From Bradyrhizobium frederickii (GTDB lineage Bacteria > Pseudomonadota > Alphaproteobacteria > Rhizobiales > Xanthobacteraceae): a DNA stretch of 64,000 nt. A program made the translations under genes and the position numbers. How positions within the stretch are numbered: position 1 is the stretch's first letter; each line of letters starts with the position of its first letter. Shown piece by piece: positions 26,297-34,962 of the stretch. The notes under the pieces are model-generated. The model worked only from the letters and a program-made list of their open reading frames with translations. It was not told the DNA's origin and made no database searches. The stretch spans positions 240,002-304,001 of the forward strand of contig NZ_SPQS01000010.1 of assembly GCF_004570865.1 (NCBI RefSeq), in the 5' to 3' direction.

Positions 26297-26502
26297 GAGA
26301 CACGCGCGTCGTGTCGTCATTCCGCCGCCGTTCATTTTGCCCCGATTACAATTTGTTTCATGCCCGCCACACCGGTTCCATCTTCCCGGCCCAATTCGGC
26401 CCCGGATAACTTCCTAAAATTTCGGTAAGCGGGTCCCAAGGTAAGGATCTCGCAAGCAATGAAAGTTACCAAAAGGTCAATCCAGAGCGGAGTATTTGAA
26501 CC

Positions 26503-27501
26503 GTGAGCGAACCAATGGCTGAGCAGGCTGCCCAGGATAAGAGCGTCGTCGATGCCGGGACGACCGCGCCGCAGGCTGTCGAGGCTGCCGGGATCGACGC
26601 CCCTTCGATCGCCCCCGACCACGAGGCGCCGCCCAAGCCGGATCCGGTCGAGCCGCCAAAGATCGAAGCGTCAAGGATCGAGCTGCCGAAGGTCGAAGCC
26701 AAAGCCGAGACCAAGCCCGAGCCGAAGCCCGGCAAGCTCATCGTCATGGCGCCCTCGGAGCGGTCGTGGAATGGCTCTTGGGACCGCGAGGATTTTGCCC
26801 CGCATGTGAAGGCGGACGAGCCGCGCGAGGCCGCCGGCAAGCGGCGCCTGTCGGCAATGGCCGCGGTGGTGGCGATCGCAGCAGGTGTCGGCGCGATCAG
26901 CGGCGCGCTCGCAACGGCCGGTATGATGCATTTCGCAAGCCCCGCCCAGGCGCCGGTGCAGGTCACTGACACCAGCGCGCTCGATGCTTCGGTCGCGCGG
27001 ATCGATGCCGACCTCGTCGCGCTCAAGGCCAATGTCGAGCAGGGCTCGAAGACGGGCCTCAGCCAGTTCAATCGCGCCAACGACCGCCTCGACAAGCTCG
27101 AGAAGGCGCAGGCCGAGCCGCTCGCCAGGATCGCAAAGCTGTCGGAGGCCGTCGACAAGCTCCGCGTCACGTCGTCCGCCGCGTCCGCGCAGGCTGCCGC
27201 AGCTCCGGCGCCCGCGAAGGATATCACCGGCTCGGTCACGCCGACCCAGGTTGCGACCGCCGCTGCTGCACCGGCCCCGGTGGCAGCCGCCCCCAAGCCC
27301 GAGGTCGGCCGTCTGCCGACGATCGAAGGCTGGCGGCTGCGCAACGCCGCCAATGGCGGCGCGCTGATCGAGGGCCGCGACGGCCTCTACGAGGTCTATC
27401 CCGGCGACCCCATCCCCGGCGTCGGCCGCGTCGATGCGATCCGCCGCCAGGACGGCCGCTGGGTGGTCGTCACCAGCAAGGGGCTGATCGTCGCGCGCTG
27501 A
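26503..27501 (+). CDS. bitopic membrane protein with Pro/Glu/Lys-rich N-terminus, coiled coil and C-terminal beta domain
   Basis: A 332-residue protein I cannot name. A cytoplasmic N-terminus of about 115 residues is rich in Pro, Glu, Lys and Ala; one transmembrane helix follows at about 121-145 (LSAMAAVVAIAAGVGAISGAL); a periplasmic helical or coiled-coil stretch spans about 150-220; then an Ala/Pro linker with ITGSVTP; and a compact C-terminal domain of about 60 residues (WRLRNAANGGALIEGRDGLY... VTSKGLIVAR) with the feel of a small beta domain such as the PilP/GspC-type periplasmic domains. The start is GTG 26503; ATG 26515 is possible. A good terminator follows the gene. Confidence 0.75.
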   Translation: MSEPMAEQAAQDKSVVDAGTTAPQAVEAAGIDAPSIAPDHEAPPKPDPVEPPKIEASRIELPKVEAKAETKPEPKPGKLIVMAPSERSWNGSWDREDFAPHVKADEPREAAGKRRLSAMAAVVAIAAGVGAISGALATAGMMHFASPAQAPVQVTDTSALDASVARIDADLVALKANVEQGSKTGLSQFNRANDRLDKLEKAQAEPLARIAKLSEAVDKLRVTSSAASAQAAAAPAPAKDITGSVTPTQVATAAAAPAPVAAAPKPEVGRLPTIEGWRLRNAANGGALIEGRDGLYEVYPGDPIPGVGRVDAIRRQDGRWVVVTSKGLIVAR

Positions 27502-27525
27502 GCATTCGATATTCGACTTTCGAAG

Positions 27526-27557
27526 AGGCGCTTCACCAGCATGTGAGGCGCCTTTTT
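27526..27557 (+). terminator. rho-independent terminator
   Basis: Stem AGGCGCTTCAC / GTGAGGCGCCT (11 bp with one G-U pair), 6-nt loop CAGCAT, followed by TTTTT. It lies 25 bp after the stop of the bitopic membrane protein gene and separates it from the next gene. Confidence 0.85.
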
Positions 27558-27594
27558 GCTTGAATAGGCATCCCGGCGCGGTGTTACCTAAGGC

Positions 27595-29133
27595 ATGAGC
27601 CGCGCGCTGCGAATTGCCATTGCTGTCGTCGTGTTGCTTGGCGGCGCCGCCTCGTCATCAGCCGCGGAGACCGCGCAGCTGATGCGCGGCACGGCAATCG
27701 CCGATCCCGATCTGTTGCGCAAGCTCGACGACGGCGACGTCCTCACGATCCCGCGCCTGTTGGCGCCGGCGCGCAAGGCGGACGGTCCGCTGACAACCGA
27801 CCGGCTGTTCGCATCGCTGCCGCAGCTCAAGGACATTCCTCCCGCGATCGACGCGGAGCTCGAGCGCTACATTGCCCAGCGGAAGGCAGCGTATCCGACC
27901 GAGACCATCGGCGTCGGCGAGGGTTTTGACGTGCTGCTGTTCGATCGGGCCAATCTGACGTCGCCCGACACGCGCTTCGTGCTGGCCGGTATCGTCAACC
28001 GTATGGACCGCGCCTACGTGTCAGAAGAGTCCTGCGGAGAAATCCGGCTGATCTATCGTCTGGCGCGTTTCGACAGCAGGCCCGATGGCGGCAAGGTCGC
28101 GACGCGGTTGCCGATGACGTTCAATCTCATAATGAAGGCGAGGGATGCGTCGCGGACGGACGGGAACGGCAAGCCGATCAGCTGCGCCGAAATCGCGCGG
28201 CGCTGGCTCGACAATGGCAACTGGCAGGAGCTGATCGGCGGCCGCGACGATTCCATGCTCGAGCGCATCGAGACCAACATCCAGATCTCCGTCGCGCCGA
28301 AATCGGCGCTGCACGATTTCCGCTCCGACTATTTGCTCAAGGTGTTCAAGTACGACGCCGCGACGAAGACGTTCGCGGAAGCGGTGCTGGAGAACCAGAT
28401 CGATCGCGACCGCGTCCTCGCCGACGATGCGCTCCGGCGCGATTTCAGGGATTGGCTGCTCGCACCCGAGAATCTGCGCGAATTCGATCGCGGCACGGTG
28501 CTGATCCCGGAAAGATTCCTGGCCAAGGCTGCGGTGGTGGCGACGCCCGCCGGCCTCGACGCTTCCGCGCTGCAGCCCGAGTTCGGCATGTTGCAAGGAG
28601 AAGAAGGAGGCGAGGGCAGCGGCGCCCCGGTCTTCACCGATGACGACGTGGTCGGCGCGCTGAAGCAGGCCGCCGCGCGCGGAGACATGCAGAACATCCG
28701 CTCGGTCGCGGGCTTCCAGCGTCGTCTCAACGACGTCACCTGCTCAGGATGCCACCAGACCCGCGGCATCGGCGGCTTCCATTTCCCTGGCGTCGACTGG
28801 CTCGCCGACAAGCCGTCCAACGCGGCCATCGTGCCGGCCTCGCCGCATTTCGTCGGTGACCAGCTGCGTCGCCGCGATATCCTGACCGCCTTCGCCACGG
28901 GCAAACGTCCTGATTTCTCACGCGGATTTGCCAGCCGGCCGCAGACCCGCGGCAGCCGCGAGCTCGCCGGAAGCGAGTATCAGGACGGCTGGGGCGCGCA
29001 TTGTTCCCTGCGGGATGCGGGATCGGGAACGCCAGACAAGAGTTTTACGTCATGGAACTGTGCTAACGGTCTCACCTGTCAGGCCGCCGCGGCCTCGCGC
29101 CGCATCGGCATGTGCTTCATCAAGACGCGTTAG
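27595..29133 (+). CDS. exported protein with a single CXXCH heme-binding motif, unknown function
   Basis: A 512-residue protein with a Sec signal peptide (ALRIAIAVVVLLGGAASSSAA, cleavage about residue 24). The large middle part is unfamiliar; a single c-type heme motif appears late, Cys383-Ser-Gly-Cys386-His387, in the context VTCSGCHQTRGIGGFHFPG. The C-terminal 100 residues hold more cysteines (HCSLRD, NCANGLTCQAA, GMCF) suggesting disulfides. If the heme is attached, the protein is a periplasmic cytochrome of unknown type. It is followed 23 bp later by a 54-residue membrane protein, possibly co-transcribed. Confidence 0.75.
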   Translation: MSRALRIAIAVVVLLGGAASSSAAETAQLMRGTAIADPDLLRKLDDGDVLTIPRLLAPARKADGPLTTDRLFASLPQLKDIPPAIDAELERYIAQRKAAYPTETIGVGEGFDVLLFDRANLTSPDTRFVLAGIVNRMDRAYVSEESCGEIRLIYRLARFDSRPDGGKVATRLPMTFNLIMKARDASRTDGNGKPISCAEIARRWLDNGNWQELIGGRDDSMLERIETNIQISVAPKSALHDFRSDYLLKVFKYDAATKTFAEAVLENQIDRDRVLADDALRRDFRDWLLAPENLREFDRGTVLIPERFLAKAAVVATPAGLDASALQPEFGMLQGEEGGEGSGAPVFTDDDVVGALKQAAARGDMQNIRSVAGFQRRLNDVTCSGCHQTRGIGGFHFPGVDWLADKPSNAAIVPASPHFVGDQLRRRDILTAFATGKRPDFSRGFASRPQTRGSRELAGSEYQDGWGAHCSLRDAGSGTPDKSFTSWNCANGLTCQAAAASRRIGMCFIKTR

Positions 29134-29156
29134 CCAACAAGCGATTTGGATGATTC

Positions 29157-29321
29157 ATGACGGATACGGGCAACGCCAACAAGGCGCGCAATCGCGAGAT
29201 CGCGCAGAACGAAGAAGCCAAGCAGGTCGCCGGCAGCGCCCGCATCAGCATCTCGGCGATCGCGATGGCCGTCATCGTCGGCGGCATCCTGTTCACGCTC
29301 GGCTGGCTGTCGCTGCGGTAA
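29157..29321 (+). CDS. 54-residue single-span membrane protein
   Basis: A small gene beginning at ATG 29157 with TAA at 29319-29321. The N-terminal half is hydrophilic and helical (NANKARNREIAQNEEAKQVA), and the C-terminal half is one hydrophobic helix (ISAIAMAVIVGGILFTLGWL). It starts 23 bp after the upstream stop. No homologue can be named from memory with certainty; small bitopic proteins of this type often modulate larger membrane complexes. Coding status is supported by the clean helix/TM pattern and position only. Confidence 0.55.
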   Translation: MTDTGNANKARNREIAQNEEAKQVAGSARISISAIAMAVIVGGILFTLGWLSLR

Positions 29322-29335
29322 GCCGCGCTTCCTTC

Positions 29336-29423
29336 GTCATGCCCGGGCTTGTCCCGGGCATCCACGTTCTCGTATCCGCGTCCAAGATCGTGGATGGCCG
29401 GGACAAGCCCGGCCATGACGGCG
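29336..29423. repeat. intergenic palindromic repeat (GTCATGCCCGGG...CCGGCCATGAC)
   Basis: GTCATGCCCGGGCTTGTCCC, ATCCACG, a variable centre, CGTGGATGGCCGGGACAAGC, CCGGCCATGACG. It fills the gap between convergent genes. Confidence 0.8.
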
Positions 29424-29445
29424 CTGAAGCTTGGCGCTGGCCCCC

Positions 29446-30093
29446 TCATTTCGCGTAGTTCGTCATCCGCTTGCCCGGCAGCAATTCATAGGCCGGCTTC
29501 CAGCCGGGCAGCGCGGCCATGCGGCCGAGCCAGGCGTGGATGGCGGGATGGCTCGTGGCGAAGTCAAAACCGTGCTCGTCGCTCGGATAATGCAGATAGG
29601 CCATCATCGAGATGTCGGCGACCGTCGGCCTTGCGCCGATCGCGAAGTCGTTGTGCCGGAGATGCCCGTCGAGAATGCCGAGGAAGTCCTCGAGCCGGCG
29701 GCGAAAATGCTTCAGCACCTGGGGATCGTTCTTCTCGGTGAAGGCGCGCATGAAGCGATAGGTCGCCATGTAGCCGGTGAGCTTGTGGTTGTCCCAGAAC
29801 AGCCAGCGCAGCAGCTCGAACTTTTCCTGCTCCGTCTCCGCGCCGAAGCGGCCGTACTGCTCGGCGAGTTTCAGCAGGAGCGGCGCGGTCTGTGTCATCT
29901 TCACGCCGTCGATTTCGAGCACGGGAATCTCGCCCATCTCGTTGACCGCCTTACGCCATTCCGTCGTGCGCGTGACGCCGCCGGCAAAATCGGTCCAGAC
30001 CGGCTCGAACCTCTCGCCGCACAGCGTCAGCATCAGCGCGAGCTTGTAGCTGTTGCCGGATTCCGGGAAGTAGTGCAGGCGGTAGCTGGGCAT
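29446..30093 (-). CDS. glutathione S-transferase family protein
   Basis: A 215-residue GST: thioredoxin-like N-terminal domain (YRLHYFPESGNSYKLALML, with the cis-proline in GEIPVLEI and the QTAPLLL acidic/Ser loop) and an all-helical C-terminal domain (RPTVADISMMAYLHYP motif near 160). These enzymes conjugate or reduce substrates using glutathione in the cytoplasm. The frame extends upstream through a repeat, but ATG 30093 with GAGG upstream matches the family N-terminus. Subclass and substrate are not predictable. Monocistronic. Confidence 0.9.
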   Translation of the reverse strand: MPSYRLHYFPESGNSYKLALMLTLCGERFEPVWTDFAGGVTRTTEWRKAVNEMGEIPVLEIDGVKMTQTAPLLLKLAEQYGRFGAETEQEKFELLRWLFWDNHKLTGYMATYRFMRAFTEKNDPQVLKHFRRRLEDFLGILDGHLRHNDFAIGARPTVADISMMAYLHYPSDEHGFDFATSHPAIHAWLGRMAALPGWKPAYELLPGKRMTNYAK

Positions 30094-30148
30094 GGAACCT
30101 CGCGACGTTGATGTCTTGCCGATGATTATACCGAGATGGTCCTGCGCC

Positions 30149-30229
30149 GTCATTGCGAGCGCAGCGAAGCAATCCAGCAATGCATCCGCGGTGGGGTTCT
30201 GGATTGCTTCGCTGCGCTCGCAATGACGG
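30149..30229. repeat. intergenic palindromic repeat, family C
   Basis: GTCATTGCGAGCGCAGCGAA, GCAATCCAGCAATGCATCCG, CTGGATTGCTTCGCTGCGCT, CGCAATGACG; a second copy of the 26051-26136 element. Confidence 0.88.
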
Positions 30230-30254
30230 GGTGTAGAGACGAGCTATCTCCCCG

Positions 30255-30297
30255 CTGTCGTCCCGGACAAGCGGAGCGCAGATCCGGAACGACAGCG
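30255..30297. repeat. short inverted repeat, family G-related
   Basis: CTGTCGTCCCGGACAAGCGG ... GATCCGGAACGACAGCGG: a hairpin-forming fragment between the family C repeat and the CoA-transferase stop. Confidence 0.65.
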
Positions 30298-30314
30298 GAA
30301 CGTGTCGCGCCGCC

Positions 30315-31520
30315 TTACCCGACAGCTCCCGACCCCCGCAGCTGCTTGATCGCCGCCTCGTCGTATCCCGCCCCGCGCAAAATCTCGTCACTGTGCTCGC
30401 CGACGGCGGGCGGCTTGCGCGGCTGCACCTTCTTGGCGCCGTCGATCCAGATCGGGCTGCTGATGGTGAGCATGGTGTCGTTCTCGAACGGCACCAGCAC
30501 CTCGTTGTCGAGCATCTGCTTGTCGTTCGGGATGTCGTCGAGAATGGCGACGACACCGAACACGAGGCCGTTGCCGTCGAGGATCCTGCGCCATTCGGCG
30601 AGATCCCTGGTGGCAAAGGTCTCGTCCAGAATCTTGATCAGCTCGATCGAGCGGGCGTGGCGGTCGGCCTTGGTGGCGAAGCGCGGGTCGGCGATCAGGT
30701 CCTCGCGCCCCAGGCACTTGGCCAGCGTCGGAAACTGCTTCTCCTCGCTCAGCAGTGACAGGATCAGCCAGCGGCCGTCCTTGCACTGGTAGTGGTTGGC
30801 GACCGCGTTGAGCGCGCGCTCGCGCGGGCGCCGCTCGCCGAACTTGGCGCCGCAGAGTTTTGCCTGCGCCAGCACGCTCGCGGCCCATACCCCGTTCGCC
30901 ATCAGATTGGAGGCGACATGCGAGCCCTTGCCGGTCTTCTCGCGCTGATACAGCGCGGTGACGATGGCACCGTAGAACGCCATGGCGCAGGGATGGTCGC
31001 CCATGCCGGCGACCGAGCGGGCCGGCGTGGTATCGGTGTCGGCGCGCACCAGGTCCATCAGGCCGGAGCGCGCCCAATAGGCGTTGCTGTCGAAGCCGGG
31101 CTTGTTGGCCTCCTCGCCCTTCTCGCCATAGCCGGTGAAGGAGGCGTAGATCAGCCGGTCGTTGAGATGGGCGAGATGGTCATAGGTGATGCCGAGCTTG
31201 GCGCGCACCGGCGGCGGCATGTTGGTGATGAAGACGTCGGCCTCTTCCACCAGTCTGTAGAGCACCGCCTGCGCCTCCGGCTTGGCGAGGTCGAGCGCGA
31301 TGCTCTTCTTGTTGCGTGCCTCCAGCAGCCAGGCGAAATTGTGCTCGCCCGTGGGATAGCCCGGCAGGTTGGGCAGATTGCGGTAGGGATCCCCGGCGCC
31401 GGGCGGCTCGATCTTGACGACGTCGGCGCCGAAATCCGACAGCACGGTCGCGGCCGCGGGCGCTGCGATGAAGCTCGCGCAGTCCAGAACTTTCAGGCCG
31501 GCAAAAATGCCCTTATCCAT
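30315..31520 (-). CDS. CaiB/BaiF family CoA-transferase (family III)
   Basis: A 401-residue family III CoA-transferase. N-terminal Rossmann part: GLKVLDCASFIAAPAAATVLSDFGADVVKIE; catalytic aspartate probably Asp175 in GMGDHPCAM, then AFYGAIVTALYQREKTGKG and the C-terminal GRWLILSLL/ LGREDLIADPRF segments. These enzymes move CoA between acyl groups through an aspartyl-CoA thioester. The frame is open to 31679, but ATG 31520 gives the standard N-terminus. No partner enzymes are adjacent, so donor and acceptor are unknown. Confidence 0.88.
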   Translation of the reverse strand: MDKGIFAGLKVLDCASFIAAPAAATVLSDFGADVVKIEPPGAGDPYRNLPNLPGYPTGEHNFAWLLEARNKKSIALDLAKPEAQAVLYRLVEEADVFITNMPPPVRAKLGITYDHLAHLNDRLIYASFTGYGEKGEEANKPGFDSNAYWARSGLMDLVRADTDTTPARSVAGMGDHPCAMAFYGAIVTALYQREKTGKGSHVASNLMANGVWAASVLAQAKLCGAKFGERRPRERALNAVANHYQCKDGRWLILSLLSEEKQFPTLAKCLGREDLIADPRFATKADRHARSIELIKILDETFATRDLAEWRRILDGNGLVFGVVAILDDIPNDKQMLDNEVLVPFENDTMLTISSPIWIDGAKKVQPRKPPAVGEHSDEILRGAGYDEAAIKQLRGSGAVG

Positions 31521-31683
31521 CGCAGCGTCGCTCCCTCGCTTCAGTCGTTTCCCGCGCGCTGGAATTGGCACGGGCGCATTCATGGGAGCATTAGACCGAT
31601 GTTTCCGCGGGATGCAACGGCGCCCGGCGCAGGGCCCATTGCGGCAGTCGGCGCGCGTCCGCCACGGACCCGAACCCATCTCC

Positions 31684-31811
31684 CGTCACCCTGAGGTGGC
31701 CGCTTCTTCAGCGGCCCTCGAAGGGCGACGGCCCGGCTGCATCGGGGCCGCTATCCTTCGAGGCTCCCGGCGCGATGCGTGGCATCGCGCCACTCGCACC
31801 TCAGGATGACG
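31684..31811. repeat. intergenic palindromic repeat, family D
   Basis: GTCACCCTGAGGTGGCCGC, CCTCGAAGGGCGACGGCCCG, ATCCTTCGAGGCTCCCGGCG, CACTCGCACCTCAGGATGAC. A close copy of 26166-26296. It occupies much of the 329-bp gap 31521-31849; no gene is seen in the rest. Confidence 0.88.
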
Positions 31812-31849
31812 GAACTGCTATCGTGCGCTGATAAAAGCCGGAAGCCGTC

Positions 31850-34849
31850 TCACTCCTCACCCGCAAGCAACGCAGCATTGCCACCTGCCGCAGCCGTGTT
31901 GATGGTCACGGTCTGCTCGGCGGCGAAGCGCGCGAGGTAGTGCGGGCCGCCGGCCTTGGGGCCGGTTCCGGAGAGGCCGTTGCCGCCGAACGGCTGCACG
32001 CCGACCACGGCGCCGATCATGTTGCGGTTGACGTAGACGTTGCCGATCTGGGCGCGGTCGATGATGGCTTCGATCGTGTCGTCGATGCGGGAGTGGATGC
32101 CGAGGGTGAGTCCATAGCCGGTACGCTCGATGGCCTGCAACACGCGCGCGAGAGTCTCGGCGCGATAGCGCACGACATGCAGGATCGGGCCGAAGACCTC
32201 CTCGGTGAGCTGGCCGGCGTCCCTGAGCTCGAAGATGTGCGGCGCGACGAAGCAGCCCTCCGGTGCGTCGCCGGCAAAGTGCAGTCGCGCCTCGCGCTTC
32301 ATCCGCGCGATATGCGCATCGAGGCGCTGCTTGGCCTCGAGGTCGATCACCGGGCCGACATGGGTCGCGACATCGGAGGGATCGCCGATCTTCAGTTCGC
32401 GCGCGGCGCCCGCGATCATCTCGATCATGCGGTCGGCGACGTCCTCCTGCACGAACAAGAGCCGCAGCGCCGAGCAGCGCTGGCCGGCGGAACGGAACGC
32501 GGAGGTGACGACGTCGTCGGCGACCTGCTCGGGCAGCGCGGTGGCGTCCGCGATCATGGCGTTGATGCCGCCGGTCTCGGCGATCAGCGGCACGATCGGC
32601 CCGTCCTTGGCGGCGAGCGTCCGGTTGATCAGGCGTGCGACCTCGGTCGAGCCGGTGAAGACGACGCCGGCGATGCCAGGATACGCCGTCAGCATCGCGC
32701 CGATCTTGCCGTCGCCGGTGACGAGATGCAGCGCGCTTCTGGGGATGCCGGCCTCGTGCAGCAGGGCGACGGCTTCGCGCGCGATGCGCGGCGTCTGCTC
32801 GGCCGGCTTTGCCACCACGCTGTTGCCGGCCATCAGCGCGGCCGTGACCTGACCCAGGAAGATCGCCAGCGGGAAATTCCATGGCGAGATCGCGACGAAG
32901 ACGCCGCGACCGCGCATTGCGAGCGCATTGCTCTCGCCGGTCGGGCCGGGCATCGCGGTATCAGCGCCGAACAGCTTGCGGCCTTGCGCGGCATAATAGC
33001 GGCAGAAATCCGCAGCTTCGCGCAGCTCCGAGAGCGCATCGTCGAGCGTCTTGCCGCCCTCGGCTTGCAGAAGCGCGATGAAGCGGGCGCTGCGGCTCTC
33101 CAGCAGATGCGCCGCCTGCTCCAATGCCGCCGCGCGCGTACCTGCCGGCGTCCGGCTCCAGGCGGCAAAGCCCGCAACCGCCACGGCGAGTGCCGCATTG
33201 GTCTGATCCGGCGTGGCATCGGCGATGGGCTTGAGGTCCACAGCTTCGGCCTTCACGTCGGCCAGCAATTGCTCGAGCGCGAGGCGCGCGCCGAATTCGA
33301 CGCCGCGCGAATTGCGCCGCTCCGGCGCGAACAGATCGCCAGGCAACGGAATCCTGGAATGGGCCGCCGCTTGCGGCCGGACAATGGCATCCGCCGGCCG
33401 CTGCAGCAGCGCCGTAACAGGCACGCGATAATCGGCAGCCTGCGCCACGAAGGAGGAATTGGCGCCGTTCTCCAGCAGTCGCCGTACCAGATAGGCCAGC
33501 AGGTCGCGATGGCTGCCGACCGGCGCATAGGTGCGGTAGGCGATGTCAGGCTGGTCCTTGGCGAGCTGCTCGTACAGCGCCTCGCCCATGCCGTGCAGGC
33601 GCTGGAACTCGAAGCCGCCGCCGCTTGCGGCAAGCTCCAGCACGGTCGCGACCGTCAGCGCGTTGTGGGTGGCGAATTGCGGGAAGATGCGCGGCCGCAA
33701 GGCCAGCAGCTTCGTCGCGCAGGCAACGTAGTTCAGGTCCGTCATCGCCTTGCGCGTGAACACGGGATAGCCGTCGAGCCCGCGCTCCTGCGCGCGCTTG
33801 ATCTCGGTGTCCCAATAGGCGCCCTTGACGAGGCGCACCATCAGCTTGCGGTCATGCGCGCGCGCGAGTGCATCGACATAGTCGATCACGGCGCCGGCGC
33901 GTTTCTGATAGGCCTGGATCGCAAGGCCAAATCCGTCCCAGCCTTTGAGCGAGGGATCGGCGAGCGTTGCTGCGATCACGTCGAGCGACAGCTCCAGCCG
34001 GTCGGCTTCCTCGGCATCGACGGTGAAGTTGAGGTCATGGGCCTTGGCGCGCTGCGCCAGATCGAGCAGCAGCGGCACCAGCTCGGCCATCACCCGCGCG
34101 CGGCTGATCGCCTCGAAGCGCGGATGCAGTGCCGAGAGCTTGACCGAGATACCGGGCCGGTCGGGCAGGGAATGAGTGCCCGCCGCCTTGCCGATGGTCT
34201 CGATCGCGCTGGCATAGGCATCGAAATAGCGCTTCGCATCGGCCGCCGTGCGCGCGCCTTCGCCGAGCATGTCGAAGGAATAGCGCGGCTTCTGGCCGGA
34301 GCGCGGCTGAGCCCGCTCCAGCGCCTGCTCGATGGTCTCGCCCAGCACGAAATGGTTGCCCATCAGCCGCATCGCCTGGCGCGTCGCGGTGCGTACCGCC
34401 GGCGCGCCCAGTCGCTTGACGAGGCGGCCGATGGTGCCGTCCGGCGTCTCGCCGGGCTGGATCACCCGCGCCGACAGGCCGAGTGCCCAGGCCGAGGCGT
34501 TGACCAGGAAGGCCGTGGACTTGGTCTCGTGGTGGATGAAGTCACCCTCGCCGAGCTTGTCCTCGATGAACTGGTCGGCGGTGCGGGCGTCCGGCACGCG
34601 CAGCAGCGCCTCGGCCAGCACCATCAGCGCGAGGCCCTCCTTGGTCGAGAGCGCGAACTCCCGCAGCATGTCCTCGACCCCACCGAGCCGGTCGTCGCGC
34701 TTGCGGATCGCCTCGATCAGCCGGGTCGCGGTACGGTCGATCCGTGCCTCCTGCGGCGGACTGAGATGCGACGCCGGTAACAGCTGCGCGGCGAGCTCGG
34801 CATCGTCGGGCGCGTAGGGGGCGCTAAAGGGAGGCGGGATGTTCGGCAT
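31850..34849 (-). CDS. putA: bifunctional proline dehydrogenase / L-glutamate-gamma-semialdehyde dehydrogenase
   Basis: A 999-residue PutA that oxidises proline to pyrroline-5-carboxylate (FAD domain, about 60-450; AYQKRAGAVIDYVDALA, MVRLVKGAYWDTEIKRAQ) and then to glutamate with NAD in an aldehyde dehydrogenase domain (about 510-980; general base in IAETGGINAM and nucleophilic cysteine near residue 792 in AGQRCSALR). It lacks the ribbon-helix-helix DNA-binding domain and the long C-terminus of E. coli PutA, as in other rhizobial PutA proteins, so it cannot repress its own gene. Control is expected from the divergently encoded Lrp-type protein. Confidence 0.97.
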   Translation of the reverse strand: MPNIPPPFSAPYAPDDAELAAQLLPASHLSPPQEARIDRTATRLIEAIRKRDDRLGGVEDMLREFALSTKEGLALMVLAEALLRVPDARTADQFIEDKLGEGDFIHHETKSTAFLVNASAWALGLSARVIQPGETPDGTIGRLVKRLGAPAVRTATRQAMRLMGNHFVLGETIEQALERAQPRSGQKPRYSFDMLGEGARTAADAKRYFDAYASAIETIGKAAGTHSLPDRPGISVKLSALHPRFEAISRARVMAELVPLLLDLAQRAKAHDLNFTVDAEEADRLELSLDVIAATLADPSLKGWDGFGLAIQAYQKRAGAVIDYVDALARAHDRKLMVRLVKGAYWDTEIKRAQERGLDGYPVFTRKAMTDLNYVACATKLLALRPRIFPQFATHNALTVATVLELAASGGGFEFQRLHGMGEALYEQLAKDQPDIAYRTYAPVGSHRDLLAYLVRRLLENGANSSFVAQAADYRVPVTALLQRPADAIVRPQAAAHSRIPLPGDLFAPERRNSRGVEFGARLALEQLLADVKAEAVDLKPIADATPDQTNAALAVAVAGFAAWSRTPAGTRAAALEQAAHLLESRSARFIALLQAEGGKTLDDALSELREAADFCRYYAAQGRKLFGADTAMPGPTGESNALAMRGRGVFVAISPWNFPLAIFLGQVTAALMAGNSVVAKPAEQTPRIAREAVALLHEAGIPRSALHLVTGDGKIGAMLTAYPGIAGVVFTGSTEVARLINRTLAAKDGPIVPLIAETGGINAMIADATALPEQVADDVVTSAFRSAGQRCSALRLLFVQEDVADRMIEMIAGAARELKIGDPSDVATHVGPVIDLEAKQRLDAHIARMKREARLHFAGDAPEGCFVAPHIFELRDAGQLTEEVFGPILHVVRYRAETLARVLQAIERTGYGLTLGIHSRIDDTIEAIIDRAQIGNVYVNRNMIGAVVGVQPFGGNGLSGTGPKAGGPHYLARFAAEQTVTINTAAAGGNAALLAGEE

Positions 34850-34962
34850 GGCGTGTCCTGTGGCTGAATTCAGGATAATGCCCGCGCGACCGTAGTTCGA
34901 TAGACAATCTAGCTCATTTGCCTTAGAAAATGAAGATTGGTAGGCAACTGACCTCAGAAGTT
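34850..34962. promoter_or_regulatory. divergent putA / Lrp-type regulator control region
   Basis: The short AT-rich gap (TTCGATAGACAATCTAGCTC, TTTGCCTTAGAAAATGAAG) between putA and its divergent Lrp-family gene must contain both promoters and probably the Lrp binding sites. The imperfect repeats AGACAATCTAGCTCATTTG and AAAATGAAGATTGGTAGG could be such sites; no exact operator can be defined by eye. Confidence 0.5.

Noticed and set aside
26332..26622. 96-codon minus-strand open frame before the bitopic membrane protein
   Set aside because: It overlaps the start of the plus-strand gene, has no ribosome site or domain, and its upstream half covers coding sequence in antisense.
31940..34780. 946-codon plus-strand open frame opposite putA
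   Set aside because: Shadow of putA with low-complexity composition; putA is unambiguous.
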